From Massilia eurypsychrophila (GTDB lineage Bacteria > Pseudomonadota > Gammaproteobacteria > Burkholderiales > Burkholderiaceae_D), in NCBI RefSeq assembly GCF_002760655.1, contig NZ_PDOC01000020.1, positions 16,575 through 80,574 of the forward strand: 64,000 bases of DNA. The letters are read 5' to 3'. Made by a program: the position numbers and the translations under genes. Positions 26,829 through 36,437 of this stretch are shown one piece after another. Under the pieces are notes generated by a model that was not told where the DNA came from, ran no database searches, and saw only the letters and a program-made list of their open reading frames with translations. Numbering within the stretch: the first letter of the stretch is position 1; each line of letters opens with the position of its first letter.

Positions 26829-27923
26829 ATGAACACCAGCATCAAACGCTTGATCCACGGTCCATGGCTGCCGCCTGCAATGGGGAAGGCGCCGTATCTG
26901 TGGATCGGCTCGCTGGTGTTTTTCCTGATGAAGTACTTCACCGTGAAGGTCAGCGCCACCGAGCTGGCGCTGGTTGCCGCCACCTTGCTCATCTTCCTGC
27001 CGGCCTATTTCCTCAGTTTCTGGCCCGGCCGCGGCAATCTGGCAGGCGTGATCCTGACCTGCCTGCTGGGCGTGGTGTGGGCGCCGTACAACTTTGGCGC
27101 CCACACGTTTTTCCTGTTTGCCACGGCCATGTGCGCCGGCATCATGCCGCTGCGGCGCGCCTACTTTGCGCTCGCCGGCGTGCTGGCGCTCGCCTTGCTG
27201 GTGCTGGTGACGGTCCAGACCATCGCCCTGATGTACCGCTTGCCGGTGGTCCTGATGGCGTTGCCGATCGGCCTGGCGGCAATCACGGACGCCACCTTGC
27301 GCCGCTCGCGCGAACAGTTGCAGCGCAAGCAGGAGGAAGTCGAGCACATCGCCACCATCGCCGAGCGCGAACGCATCTCGCGCGACCTGCACGACTTGCT
27401 GGGGCATACGCTCTCGCTGATCACCCTCAAGGCCGAACTGGCCGGCAAGCTGTTGGGCCGCAATGAAGCGGCCTGCCGCGCGGAGATCGCCGATATCGAG
27501 CACAGCGCGCGTAACGCCCTGGCCGAAGTACGCGCCGCGGTGAGCGGGTATCGCGAGAGCGGGCTGGCGCATGAACTGGCCGGCGCGCAGGCCAGCCTGG
27601 CCGCGGCCGGCGTTGCCATGGCAGTCGAAGTGCAGGCGTGCAAGCTGGCGGCGGCGACCGAAAACGTCATTGCGCTGGCCCTGCGCGAAGCGGTGACCAA
27701 TATCGTGCGCCATTCAGGTGCGAGCCGCTGTGTGGTACGGCTGGCGCAGGAGGGCGGCATCCTCCGTTTCCGTATCGCCGACAACGGCAGCAAGACCGGC
27801 AGCATCCGCCCCGGCAACGGCCTGCTCGGCATGCGCGAACGGGTGGCGGCGCTGGGTGGGCAGCTCGATGTCGTCAACGAGCAGGGTATGACGCTGGAAA
27901 TCACCTTGCCGATGAAAGGATGA
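26829..27923 (+). CDS. DesK/NarX-type sensor histidine kinase
   Basis: The 364-residue protein has several N-terminal membrane helices (about 10-145), a coiled linker and a HisKA_3 domain with the phosphoacceptor His188 in RDLHDLLGHTLS. A compact HATPase_c domain follows (N-box LREAVTNIVRHSG, G-box GNGLLGMRERV). This is the DesK/LiaS-type arrangement that senses membrane state through its transmembrane region. Its stop overlaps the regulator's start by four bases (ATGA), so the two are a matched pair. The upstream amidohydrolase gene is probably co-transcribed. Confidence 0.92.
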   Translation: MNTSIKRLIHGPWLPPAMGKAPYLWIGSLVFFLMKYFTVKVSATELALVAATLLIFLPAYFLSFWPGRGNLAGVILTCLLGVVWAPYNFGAHTFFLFATAMCAGIMPLRRAYFALAGVLALALLVLVTVQTIALMYRLPVVLMALPIGLAAITDATLRRSREQLQRKQEEVEHIATIAERERISRDLHDLLGHTLSLITLKAELAGKLLGRNEAACRAEIADIEHSARNALAEVRAAVSGYRESGLAHELAGAQASLAAAGVAMAVEVQACKLAAATENVIALALREAVTNIVRHSGASRCVVRLAQEGGILRFRIADNGSKTGSIRPGNGLLGMRERVAALGGQLDVVNEQGMTLEITLPMKG

Positions 27924-28531
27924 CGATGATACGAATTGTGATCGCCGAAGACCAGGCGCTGGTGCTCGGTGCGCTGGCAGCCCTGCTCGGGCTCGATGAC
28001 GAGATCGAGGTGGTCGGCCGCGCCGTCAACGGCCAGCAGGCGCTGGCCTTGTGCCGCTCGGCCTCGCCCGACATCGTCCTGACCGATATCGAGATGCCGC
28101 TGATGACGGGGCTGGAACTGGCGGCCGCCCTGAAAGAGGAGGGCTGCGCATGCAAGGTCGTGATCGTGACGACGTTCGCACGCGCGGGCTACCTGCGCCG
28201 CGCCATGCAGGCCGGGGTGCGCGGCTACCTGCTCAAGGACGCGCCGGCCGACTCGCTGGCCGCGGCCATCCGCACGGTACACGCCGGCGGGCGCGCCATT
28301 GCGCCGGAACTGGCGATAGAGGGCTGGGGCGGCGAGCAGGATCCCTTGTCGGAACGCGAACGCCAGGTGCTGCGACTGGCAGGGGAGGGCAAGAGCGGGG
28401 CGGACATTGCCAAAGCAATTCACTTGTCGGAAGGGACGGTGCGCAATTACCTGTCGGAGGCCATCAGTAAATTAAATGCCGGCAATCGCGTGGAAGCGTT
28501 TCGGCTGGCGCGCGACGCCGGCTGGTTATGA
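27920..28531 (+). CDS. NarL/DesR-family response regulator
   Basis: Starting at the ATG that overlaps the kinase stop, the 203-residue protein has an N-terminal receiver domain with the acidic pair in IAEDQ, phosphoacceptor Asp56 in LTDIEMP and Lys in LLKDAPA. It has a C-terminal LuxR-type helix-turn-helix (LSERERQVLRLAGEGKSG, then GTVRNYLSEAISKL). An ATG two codons further on is an alternative start. It should bind DNA as a phosphorylated dimer; the target genes are not evident, although DesR homologues act on membrane-lipid genes. Confidence 0.92.
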   Translation: MTMIRIVIAEDQALVLGALAALLGLDDEIEVVGRAVNGQQALALCRSASPDIVLTDIEMPLMTGLELAAALKEEGCACKVVIVTTFARAGYLRRAMQAGVRGYLLKDAPADSLAAAIRTVHAGGRAIAPELAIEGWGGEQDPLSERERQVLRLAGEGKSGADIAKAIHLSEGTVRNYLSEAISKLNAGNRVEAFRLARDAGWL

Positions 28532-28631
28532 CGGCGCCGATCGGTTCGTGATATACATGGGTCACGGTCGGAAGTTTTTCACGGGCATCACAATGGAGGT
28601 TTTAGTTTTGCAGCAACCTTGCGCCACAGAA

Positions 28632-28657
28632 TGCCGCCATCGCCGATAATGGCGGCA
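28632..28657. terminator. Nine-pair inverted repeat ahead of the CHASE kinase
   Basis: TGCCGCCAT, an eight-base loop and ATGGCGGCA form a perfect stem 20 bases before the kinase start. It could end the upstream two-component transcript or act as an operator or translation-blocking hairpin; there is no clean T-run. Confidence 0.45.
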
Positions 28658-28677
28658 GTCCTTTCCTGATAGCGCAC

Positions 28678-31600
28678 ATGCCCATCAAATCTGCGATTCC
28701 GCCTCCGCCTGCCGATAGCACAGCCATTAACCCGCCGCCGGCGCGCGCCGCCTGGATTGTTGCCGTGGCGGTGTTGCTCGTTTCGTTGGTGGCAACCTAC
28801 AGCGCCTGGCACACGGCGAACCGGCAACTGCAGGTCTTTCAGCAGGCCGAGTTCGATTTCGCGGTGCGCCAGAGCGTGCGGCGCATCGAGCAGCGCATGT
28901 CGATCTACCAGCAGGTCCAGCGCAGCACCCAGGCGTACCTGCTCGGTTCGATGAATGTCGATGCCGGCGACTTCCGCCTGTTTGTGCAATCGCTGCGGCT
29001 CGACGAGAATTTTCCCGGCATCCAGGGCGTGGCCCTCGTCAAGCTGCTTGAAGCGTCGCAAGTCGATGCGCACGTGAGCGGCATGCAAGCCACGCATCCG
29101 GGCTACCGGGTCCATCCCGCCGGTCCGCGACCGATGTATTCGTCGATCACGCATATCGAGCCGCTTACCGGGCTGAACCTGCGCGCGCCCGGTTTCGACA
29201 TGCTGTCCGAGCCGAACCGCCGGGCGGCGATGGAGCGCGCGCGCGACACCGGCCAGGCCGCAGCTTCCGGCAAGGTGCGACTGATCCAGGAAGACGGCAA
29301 AGGCGAATAGGCCGGCCTGGTCATGTATTTACCGGTGTACCGCCGGGCGGCGCCGGTGGCATCACTCGAGCAGCGGCGCGCCAGCCTGATCGGCTGGGTC
29401 GGCGCGCCGTTCCGCATGGACGACCTGATGAACGGCCTGCGTCCCGAGCGCGCCGGCGACATCATCCTGTCGATTCACGACGGCGCCGAAATGACGCCGG
29501 CGTCGCTGCTGTACAGCTCCGATTCGCCCAACTCGGCCGAGGCGCGGCACGCATCCTACTTCAGCAGCACCCAGCGAATCGACGTCGCCGGCCGGCCGTG
29601 GACACTGGCGCTGCGCTCGGCGCCGCTGCTCGAGACGCGCCTGGACTCGGATCGTCCGGACGTCATCGCGCTGGTCGGCAGCATCGTCAGCTTGCTGCTG
29701 GCGCTGCTGGTGTGGGCGCTGGCCTCGGGCCGCGGGCGCGCGCTGGCGCTGGTCGACGCCGTCACGCGCCAGCTGCGCGACAGCGAGTTTCGCTGGAAGT
29801 ACGCGCTCGAAGGCGCCGGCGACGGCGTGTGGGACTGGGACCGCTCCACCGATTCAGTGGTGTTCTCGACGCGCTGGAAACAGATGCTCGGATACGACGA
29901 CGCCGACATCGCCGACCGGGTCGCGGAACTCAAGCGCCTGATCCACCCGGACGATCTGCCGCCGGTGCGCGCCATCGTGCGCGACTACCTTGCCGCCACC
30001 GGCGGCAACTACGAGGCGGAGTTTCGCATGCTGTGCAAGGACGGCAGCTGGCGCTGGATACTGGCGCGCGGCATGGCGGTTACGCGCGATGCAGCCGGCA
30101 ACCCGGTGCGCACGATCGGCACCCACACCGATATCAGCCGATCGCGCGAGGATGCGGACGATTTGCGCACCGCCAATGCGCGCCTGGCGGCGGAGCGGCA
30201 ACGGGTGCAGGTGATCCTCGACCATTCGCACGACGCGTTTGTCGCCGTCGCGCAGGACGGTCGCATCACCGACTGGAACGCCAAGGCAGAAGCGATGTTC
30301 GGCTGGACGGCGGCCGAAGCGGTTGGCCAGCAACTGACCTCGCTGATCGTGCCGGCAGAGCAGCGAAACGCGCACAGCGCGGTGTTCGCGCGTTTCCTGC
30401 ACAGTGGCGACGCCGAAGAGATCGGCAACGTGTTGGAGATCAACACCTTGCATCGCAGCGGGCGGGTCGTGCCGGTCGAACTCGCGATCGGCCGGTTTCC
30501 CCAGGATGGCGCCCATGCCGTCAGCGTGTTTATCCGCGACATCTCGGACCGCAAGCTGGCCCAGCGCCTCGAGCACGACCGTTCGCGCGCGCTGGAAGAG
30601 GCGCGCACCGCATTGAGCCACGCGCAGAAGCTCGAATCGGTCGGCAAGCTCACCGGCGGCATCGCCCACGACTTCAACAATGTGCTGCACATCATCGGCG
30701 GTAACGTGCAGTTGCTGCAGCTGTTCACGGGCCTCGACGAGCGCGTCACGAAGCGCCTGGCCAGCATTCAGGGCGCGGTCGACCGCGGCGCCAAGCTGTC
30801 GTCGCAACTGCTGATGTTCGCGCGGCGCCAGCCGCTCAAGCCGGTGGCCGTCAACGCCCAGCGCGCCTTGCGCGACATGGACGACCTGCTGCAGCGCGCG
30901 ATCGGCGAGCAGGTCACGCTGGCCATCGTGTCCGAACCAGGACTGTGGAACACGCTGGCCGACCTGGGCCAGCTGGAAAACGTCATCCTCAACCTGGCGA
31001 TCAATGCGCGCGACGCCATGCCGGACGGCGGCACGCTGAAGATCGACTTGCGCAACGTCACGCTGCGCGCCGGCGAAGCGCCGGCGTGGGTCGACGCGAT
31101 TGCCGGCGATTACGTGCGCCTGTCGATCACCGACAGCGGCGTCGGCATGCCGCCCGAGGTCGTCGCGATGGCATTCGAACCGTTCTTCACCACCAAGCCG
31201 ATCGGCTCGGGCACCGGCCTTGGCCTGAGCATGGCGTACGGCTTCGTCAAGCAAAGCGACGGCCACATCCATATCGAAAGCGCGCCAGGGCAGGGCGCCA
31301 CCGTGGTGATCCATCTGCCGCGCTCGGATGCGCCGGACGAAGAGGCGCTGGCGCCAACGCCGCTGATCGCGGTCGGCGGCAGCGAAACGGTACTGGTGGT
31401 CGAGGACGACGCCGACGTCAAGGCGACCGCGGTCGGCATGCTGCGCGAGCTGGGCTACCATGTGCTCGATGCGCACGACGGCGAAAGCGCGCTCGCGGTG
31501 ATCCGCGGCGGCGCCGCCATCGACGTGCTGTTTACCGATGTCGTGATGCCCGGTCCGGTGTCGAGCACGCAGCTGGCGGCGGCGGCGCGCGAGCTGCTGC

Positions 31601-31788
31601 CGCGCATTGCGGTGTTGTACACGTCCGGCTACACGCAAAATGCGCTGACCACCGGCGGGCGATTGCACGACGGCGTGCAGCTCATTGGCAAGCCCTACCG
31701 CAGCGAGCAGCTGGCGCACAAGATCCGCGAAGTGCTGGCGATCCCGTTGCAAAACGATGGTGTCGAAAAGAGAATTTCTTCGCACTGA
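28678..31788 (+). pseudogene. CHASE-PAS hybrid histidine kinase interrupted by one in-frame amber codon
   Basis: A single frame runs from 28678 to 31788 and is broken only by TAG at 29308-29310. Before it are a membrane segment (AWIVAVAVLLVSLVATYSAW) and most of a CHASE sensor domain. After it the same domain resumes (AGLVMYLPVYRR), followed by a second membrane helix, two PAS domains (WDWDRSTDSVVF; ITDWNAKAEAMFGW), HisKA with KLTGGIAHDFNN (His664 of the conceptual protein), HATPase_c and a receiver domain with Asp in LFTDVVMPG. Related CHASE domains have Gln or another residue where TAG stands, so a CAG-to-TAG change is the simplest explanation. The downstream part has an ATG at 29323 but no ribosome-binding site. 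Nonsense mutation, sequencing error and readthrough cannot be separated here. Confidence 0.85.
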
Positions 31789-31794
31789 TATAAT
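31789..31794 (+). promoter_or_regulatory. Consensus -10 element immediately before the DUF2946 gene
   Basis: TATAAT starts one base after the kinase stop and ends six bases before the DUF2946 ATG. No good -35 is visible, though the palindromic AAGA-GAATT-TCTT (31767-31779) lies nearby. If used, transcription would begin at or next to the start codon, giving a leaderless message. Confidence 0.35.
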
Positions 31795-31800
31795 CCTGCC

Positions 31801-32190
31801 ATGGGATTGACATTGATAACTCGACGCTTTGCCGCCTGGCTCGCCTGTTTTGCGATCCTGTTCGCTGCGCTCGCGCCGTCGATTTCCCATGCGTTCACGC
31901 CGCCCAATAGCCAGACCTGGGCCGAAATCTGTACCGCCAATGGCCTAAGCATGGTCATGGTCGGCGACGATGGTGGCGCCCCCGCCGAGCCGTCCACCAA
32001 ACTGTCGCATCTGGAGCATTGCCCCTTCTGCAGCAGCCACGGCGGTTCGCTGGCGTTGCTGCCGCCCGCCGGCATGACCGTCCCGCTGATCGACACGCAA
32101 GATTCGCGTCCATCTCTCTTCTTTCAATCCCCGCATCCGCTTCCGATCTGGACTTCGGCGCAGTCGCGCGCTCCCCCCGCGCGCGCCTGA
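31801..32190 (+). CDS. DUF2946 family protein
   Basis: The 129-residue protein has an N-terminal membrane/signal segment (FAAWLACFAILFAALAPSIS), a short polar loop and the Cys pair HCPFCSSHGG typical of DUF2946 (about residues 74-83). A Pro/Ser-rich tail ends the protein. Family members are small membrane or periplasmic proteins found next to TonB receptors and copper- or iron-related genes. No ribosome-binding site precedes the ATG. The following genes encode a TonB-dependent receptor and a PepSY membrane protein on the same strand, so a metal-uptake or reductase role is likely but not shown. Confidence 0.78.
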   Translation: MGLTLITRRFAAWLACFAILFAALAPSISHAFTPPNSQTWAEICTANGLSMVMVGDDGGAPAEPSTKLSHLEHCPFCSSHGGSLALLPPAGMTVPLIDTQDSRPSLFFQSPHPLPIWTSAQSRAPPARA

Positions 32191-32324
32191 TTCCACCGCA
32201 CGCCACCTCGCCAACTTCTGACCTGTCGCCAAGCAGAGTTGCGCGTTCGGCGCAAGATCGCTTCGCCACCTGCGCGTCCTGCGCATGCGTGGCGCCCAAG
32301 AACGAATCCGGAAGAACAGAACCG

Positions 32325-34604
32325 ATGCACTCACCACTGACACCTCTCGCCGCGGCATTGCTGCTCGCCATATCCGCCGGTGCGTTCGCGCAGAGCGCGA
32401 CCATCAGCACCGTCACCATCAACGGCGGCCGCCCGACGTCGCTGCCGGCGCAAATACCCACCACCATCGAAGGCATCACCGCCGAGCAGATCGAGCAGAC
32501 CATCAACGCCAGCGACAGCGAAGACGCGCTGAAATATCTGCCCAGCCTGCTGGTGCGCAAGCGTTTCATCGGCGACTACAACCACGCGGTCCTGTCCACG
32601 CGCGCGTCCGGCACCGGCAACAGCGCGCGCTCGATGGTGTATGCCGACGGCATCCTGCTGTCGAATTATTTGGGCAACGGCGCCGGCTTCACGCCGCGCT
32701 GGGGCATGGTCACGCCGGAAGAAATCGAGCGGGTGGACGTGCTGTATGGCCCGTTTTCGGCCGCCTACGCCGGCAACTCGGTCGGCGCGGTGGTCGACTA
32801 TGTGACGCGCATGCCGGCGAAGTTCGAAGTGCACGCCAAGCTCGGCTACGCGACGCAAAAATTCGACATGGTCAGCACCAGCGAGCGCAATGCCGGCAAG
32901 CAGGCCAGCGCGTCGGTGGGCAGCCGCAGCGGCAAGTTTGCCTGGTGGTTCAACGTGAACCGCCTCGACAGCACCGGCCAGCCGCTCGTGTTCGCCAGCC
33001 GCTTGCTCAGCGATGGCGTGGCGCCCGCTGCCGGCACGCCAGTCGTGACCGGCGCTGTCGCAGGCAGAAACAACAGAGGCCAGGACTGGTGGCTGCTCGG
33101 CACCACGACCAGTTATCACACCGTGCAGGATCACGCCAAGCTGAAGCTTGCCTACGACCTGACGCCGACAATGCGCGCCAGCTACACCTTCGGCTTCTGG
33201 AAGAACGATACCGACGGCGGCGCCAGCAGCTACCTGCGCGACACGGCCGGCAATCCTGTCTACGCCGGCAATGTCGTCATCGGTGCTCGCCAGTACAACC
33301 TGAACGCTCCGACACTGGCGTTCGCCCCCAATCTGAATGCGCTGGAACACCTGACGCACGGCCTGTCGGTCAAGACAAATACCAAAGGCGTGTTCGATTG
33401 GGAAGTGGCGGCCAGCTTGTACGACTACCACAACGATATGCTGCGCGCGCCGACCGCCACCTTGCCGGCAGCGTTCGCTGGCGGCGCCGGCCGCATCACC
33501 GACCTGGACGGTACGGGCTGGCACACCTTGAACCTGCGCGGCACCTGGCGCCCGGCACGCATCGACCGCGGCGTCGGCGCCCACGTGGTCGACTTCGGCT
33601 ACCAGCAAGATGGTTATCGGCTGCGCACCCTCGTCAGCAGCACGAGCGACTGGATCCACGGCGTGGCCGGCGCTCGGTTCTCCGCCTTCCACGGCAACAC
33701 TGCGCTCAAGAGCCTGTACGCGCAGGACACCTGGACCATCTCGCCCGACTGGAAGACGACGCTGGGCGCGCGCTACGAGCGCTGGCGTGCTTACGGAGGC
33801 GAACTGGGCAATGCCAGCGCGATCGTTCGATTTGGCCAGGAGCGCAACGAGGCGCACTGGTCGCCGAAAGCGGCCCTCGCTTACCAGGTCAATGCGGATT
33901 GGGTGGTGAAAGCGTCGACCGGCCGCGCCGTGCGCATGCCGACAGTTGGCGAGCTGTACCAGGGCTCGATCAGCGGCGACGCGATCGTCAACACCGACCC
34001 GAACCTGAAGCCCGAGAAATCGTGTACCAGCGAACTGAGCGCCGAGCACAACCCCGGCAACGGCACGCTGCGCACCACCTTGTTTTTCGAGCGTACGCGC
34101 GACGCGCTGTACTCGCAGGCGCTGACGCAGACAGTTACGACCGTTCAAAATGTCGATAGAATCCGTACCAACGGCGTAGAGTTATCGTGGCAGACGAGCG
34201 ACCTCGGCATCAAGGGGCTGGAGCTCAGCAGCAGCGCAACCTATACTGATTCGATCATCACCGCCAACAGGAACTATGCGGCAAGCCTAGGCAAGCAGCA
34301 GCCGCGCGTGCCGAAGTGGCGCGCCACCGCGGTGGCCAGCTTCAAGCAGAACGAGCGCCTGGCCTACACCCTGGCCGCGCGCTACAGCGGCGTGCAATAC
34401 GGGCAGTTGGACAACAGCGACACGAACGGTTTCAGTTACCTCGGCTTCAGCAAGTTTTTCGTCGTCGATGCGCGTGTGCGCTTCAAGCTCGACAAGCAAT
34501 GGAGCGCCGCTGTCGGTATCGACAACCTGAACAATTACAAGTACTGGGCTTTCCACCCGTACACCCAGCGCACCGTGGTGGCCGAGCTGAAGTTTGACCT
34601 GTAA
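32325..34604 (+). CDS. TonB-dependent outer-membrane receptor
   Basis: The ATG at 32325 opens a signal peptide (PLTPLAAALLLAISAGAFAQ); the upstream frame is non-coding overlap with the preceding gene. After a TonB-box-like TISTVTING comes the plug domain (SEDALKYLPSLLVRKRFIGD; VDVLYGPFSAAYAGNSVGAV). A 22-strand-type barrel follows, ending VVAELKFDL. The length of 759 residues is normal for the family. The plug wording (SARSMVYADGILLSNYLGNG) is that of an uncharacterised subgroup that usually travels with PepSY proteins, consistent with siderophore or metal uptake. It lies 12 bases before the PepSY gene. Confidence 0.92.
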   Translation: MHSPLTPLAAALLLAISAGAFAQSATISTVTINGGRPTSLPAQIPTTIEGITAEQIEQTINASDSEDALKYLPSLLVRKRFIGDYNHAVLSTRASGTGNSARSMVYADGILLSNYLGNGAGFTPRWGMVTPEEIERVDVLYGPFSAAYAGNSVGAVVDYVTRMPAKFEVHAKLGYATQKFDMVSTSERNAGKQASASVGSRSGKFAWWFNVNRLDSTGQPLVFASRLLSDGVAPAAGTPVVTGAVAGRNNRGQDWWLLGTTTSYHTVQDHAKLKLAYDLTPTMRASYTFGFWKNDTDGGASSYLRDTAGNPVYAGNVVIGARQYNLNAPTLAFAPNLNALEHLTHGLSVKTNTKGVFDWEVAASLYDYHNDMLRAPTATLPAAFAGGAGRITDLDGTGWHTLNLRGTWRPARIDRGVGAHVVDFGYQQDGYRLRTLVSSTSDWIHGVAGARFSAFHGNTALKSLYAQDTWTISPDWKTTLGARYERWRAYGGELGNASAIVRFGQERNEAHWSPKAALAYQVNADWVVKASTGRAVRMPTVGELYQGSISGDAIVNTDPNLKPEKSCTSELSAEHNPGNGTLRTTLFFERTRDALYSQALTQTVTTVQNVDRIRTNGVELSWQTSDLGIKGLELSSSATYTDSIITANRNYAASLGKQQPRVPKWRATAVASFKQNERLAYTLAARYSGVQYGQLDNSDTNGFSYLGFSKFFVVDARVRFKLDKQWSAAVGIDNLNNYKYWAFHPYTQRTVVAELKFDL

Positions 34605-34616
34605 AGGAACGCGACA

Positions 34617-35948
34617 ATGCAAACTACCGACACCGACATCGCGCGTCGCCGCAGCATCTTGTGGCGCATCCACTTCTGGTCGGCGCTGATTGCGTCACCG
34701 TTCCTGCTGGTTGCCGCGCTCACCGGCATCCTCTATATTTTCACGCCGCAAATCGAGGCGGTCCAACTAGGCTGGCTTGACCAGGTCGAGCCAGCCGGCG
34801 CGATGCGTCCGCTCGATGATGCGGTGGCGGCCGCCAGCGACGCCGCCCCCGCTGAATGGCGCCTGCAATCAGTGCTGCCCGCGTACGGCGAGCGCGATTC
34901 GGTGAAGGCGGTGTTTGTCGAGGATGCGGGCGCCGGTGAAGGCCATCATCACGGGGCCGCCACCGCCAAGCCCGCTGCGACGCTCGCTCCGGTGCAACCG
35001 ATCACGGTCTACGTCGATCCCTACACCGCGGCTGTGATCGGCACGGTGGCCAACGACAAGCGCTTCGGCAACTGGGCCAAGAACCTCCATTCGCGCCTGC
35101 TGCAAGGAGACAGCTGGCGCTGGATGATCGAGCTGGCCACCAGCGCGATGATGGTCATGCTGCTGAGCGGTGTGGCGCTGTGGTGGCCATCGGCGAAGCA
35201 GCCTGCGCTGCCGCAGCCGGGCGCGCGCGGGCGCATCGCCTGGAAGCAGTGGCATGCGTTTCTTGGTGTGGCGTTGAGCGTGCTGACGCTGACGATGCTG
35301 GCCACCGGCCTTACCTGGAGCAAGTACGCCGGCGAGCAGATCCGCAGTGCGCGCGATGCGCTGGGCCAGGCGCCGCCGCGCGTGCCGGCCAATCTCGAGT
35401 CCGCCCATCACGAGACCGGTTTGACATGGCAGGCCGCGTGGAACATCACGCGGCGCAGCGCGCCCGATGTCGCCGTGCAGCTGACGCCGCCGCGCAGCAT
35501 GCACGGCGTCTGGCGCGCGAGCTCAGCCGATCCAAGCCGGCCGACGAAAAAGTTCGACCTGGCGCTGGACGCTGCCGATGGCGAGCAGCTGTATTTCGCC
35601 GGTTGGGACAAGCAGACTGCCTTCAGCAAGGCGACCGCGATCGGCATTCCATTTCATCGCGGCGAATTCGGCTGGTGGAACCAGGCGCTGCTGCTGCTGT
35701 TCGGCGTCGGCGTGCTGTTCTCGCTGGTCTCCGGCTGGGTGATGTATTTCAAGCGGCGCCAGCCAGGCTCGCTGGGCGTGCCGCGACTGGCGCCTGGGAC
35801 GTGGAGGGCAGCCGCCATGCCTGCTGTGGCGGCAGTGGCGCTGAGTGTGCTCATGCCCGTGCTGGCGGTCGCCACGCTGGCCGTGTTGCTGATCGAGTTG
35901 CTGTTGCGCTCGTATCCCCGATTCGCGTCAGCGAGTGCGCACCCGTAG
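34617..35948 (+). CDS. PepSY-associated transmembrane protein
   Basis: The ATG has AAAGGAA nine bases upstream. The 443-residue protein begins with the family opening (SILWRIHFWSALIASPFLLVAALTGILY) and has further helices near 185-205, 230-250, 355-380 and 400-430, with PepSY domains in between. A histidine-rich periplasmic loop (GEGHHHGAATAKP) could bind metal. Conserved Trp/His residues (LLQGDSWRWMIELATS; GWWNQALLLLFGVGVLFSLV) match the iron-uptake-linked PepSY group, some of which reduce ferric siderophores. Immediate linkage to the TonB receptor supports such a role. Confidence 0.9.
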   Translation: MQTTDTDIARRRSILWRIHFWSALIASPFLLVAALTGILYIFTPQIEAVQLGWLDQVEPAGAMRPLDDAVAAASDAAPAEWRLQSVLPAYGERDSVKAVFVEDAGAGEGHHHGAATAKPAATLAPVQPITVYVDPYTAAVIGTVANDKRFGNWAKNLHSRLLQGDSWRWMIELATSAMMVMLLSGVALWWPSAKQPALPQPGARGRIAWKQWHAFLGVALSVLTLTMLATGLTWSKYAGEQIRSARDALGQAPPRVPANLESAHHETGLTWQAAWNITRRSAPDVAVQLTPPRSMHGVWRASSADPSRPTKKFDLALDAADGEQLYFAGWDKQTAFSKATAIGIPFHRGEFGWWNQALLLLFGVGVLFSLVSGWVMYFKRRQPGSLGVPRLAPGTWRAAAMPAVAAVALSVLMPVLAVATLAVLLIELLLRSYPRFASASAHP

Positions 35949-35981
35949 CGCCTGATGCCGCCGCGCGACGCTATCTGCCGG

Positions 35982-36158
35982 TCAGCGGCGCAACTGTTCC
36001 GGCGGCGCCTTCAGCACCCGTTCCGTCAAATCGGAATCAATACCGCGCATCTTCAAAAAGGTGCGCGCTACATCAGTGCCGAACGCGGTCTTCATCGCGA
36101 TCGCCTCGCGGACTTTTTCTTCTGTGTCTTGATCCTTGCGCTCATGCAGTTCTTCCAT
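35982..36158 (-). CDS. Small conserved-looking cytoplasmic protein (58 aa)
   Basis: The ATG at 36158 is preceded by a good site (GGGAGAAAG); the longer upstream extension is implausible. The peptide is charged and probably helical: MEELHERKDQDTEEKVREAI, then TAFGTDVARTFLKMRGIDSD, ending PPEQLRR. No known domain is recognised. The predicted short helix pair after VARTFL resembles small proteins found in other Burkholderiales, but I cannot name one. It converges on the PepSY gene and is divergent from the CAP-domain gene. Confidence 0.65.
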   Translation of the reverse strand: MEELHERKDQDTEEKVREAIAMKTAFGTDVARTFLKMRGIDSDLTERVLKAPPEQLRR

Positions 36159-36437
36159 GACTTTCTCCCGGTAAGTGATGCATTTATAGCACGAACGCAA
36201 GCTTGCCGCCGCATTTGAAAGCGTGCTGTGCCTGATGTTTTTGATAGGCGATTCTTTTGACCACATCGTCCGCCCGCTGGCAGCAACATCTTGAAACGAT
36301 TTGGTCAGATGATAGTGCCGCACGGCATGCTACTGTGCCCGAACTCGACGGCAGGCGCCCACTCTAATGCTTGTCACAACATCATTCACAGAGCGTGTAC
36401 CTTGAAAAATCGTCTACTCAACATCGGCCCGGTCGCG

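Noticed and set aside
29854..31890. Long minus-strand open frame (678 codons) antisense to the hybrid histidine kinase
   Set aside because: The PAS, HisKA, HATPase and receiver motifs are all on the plus strand; the antisense product has no recognisable fold.
32331..34148. Minus-strand open frame of 605 codons opposite the TonB receptor
   Set aside because: The receptor's signal peptide, plug and terminal beta-signal are on the plus strand; the antisense product is compositionally biased only.
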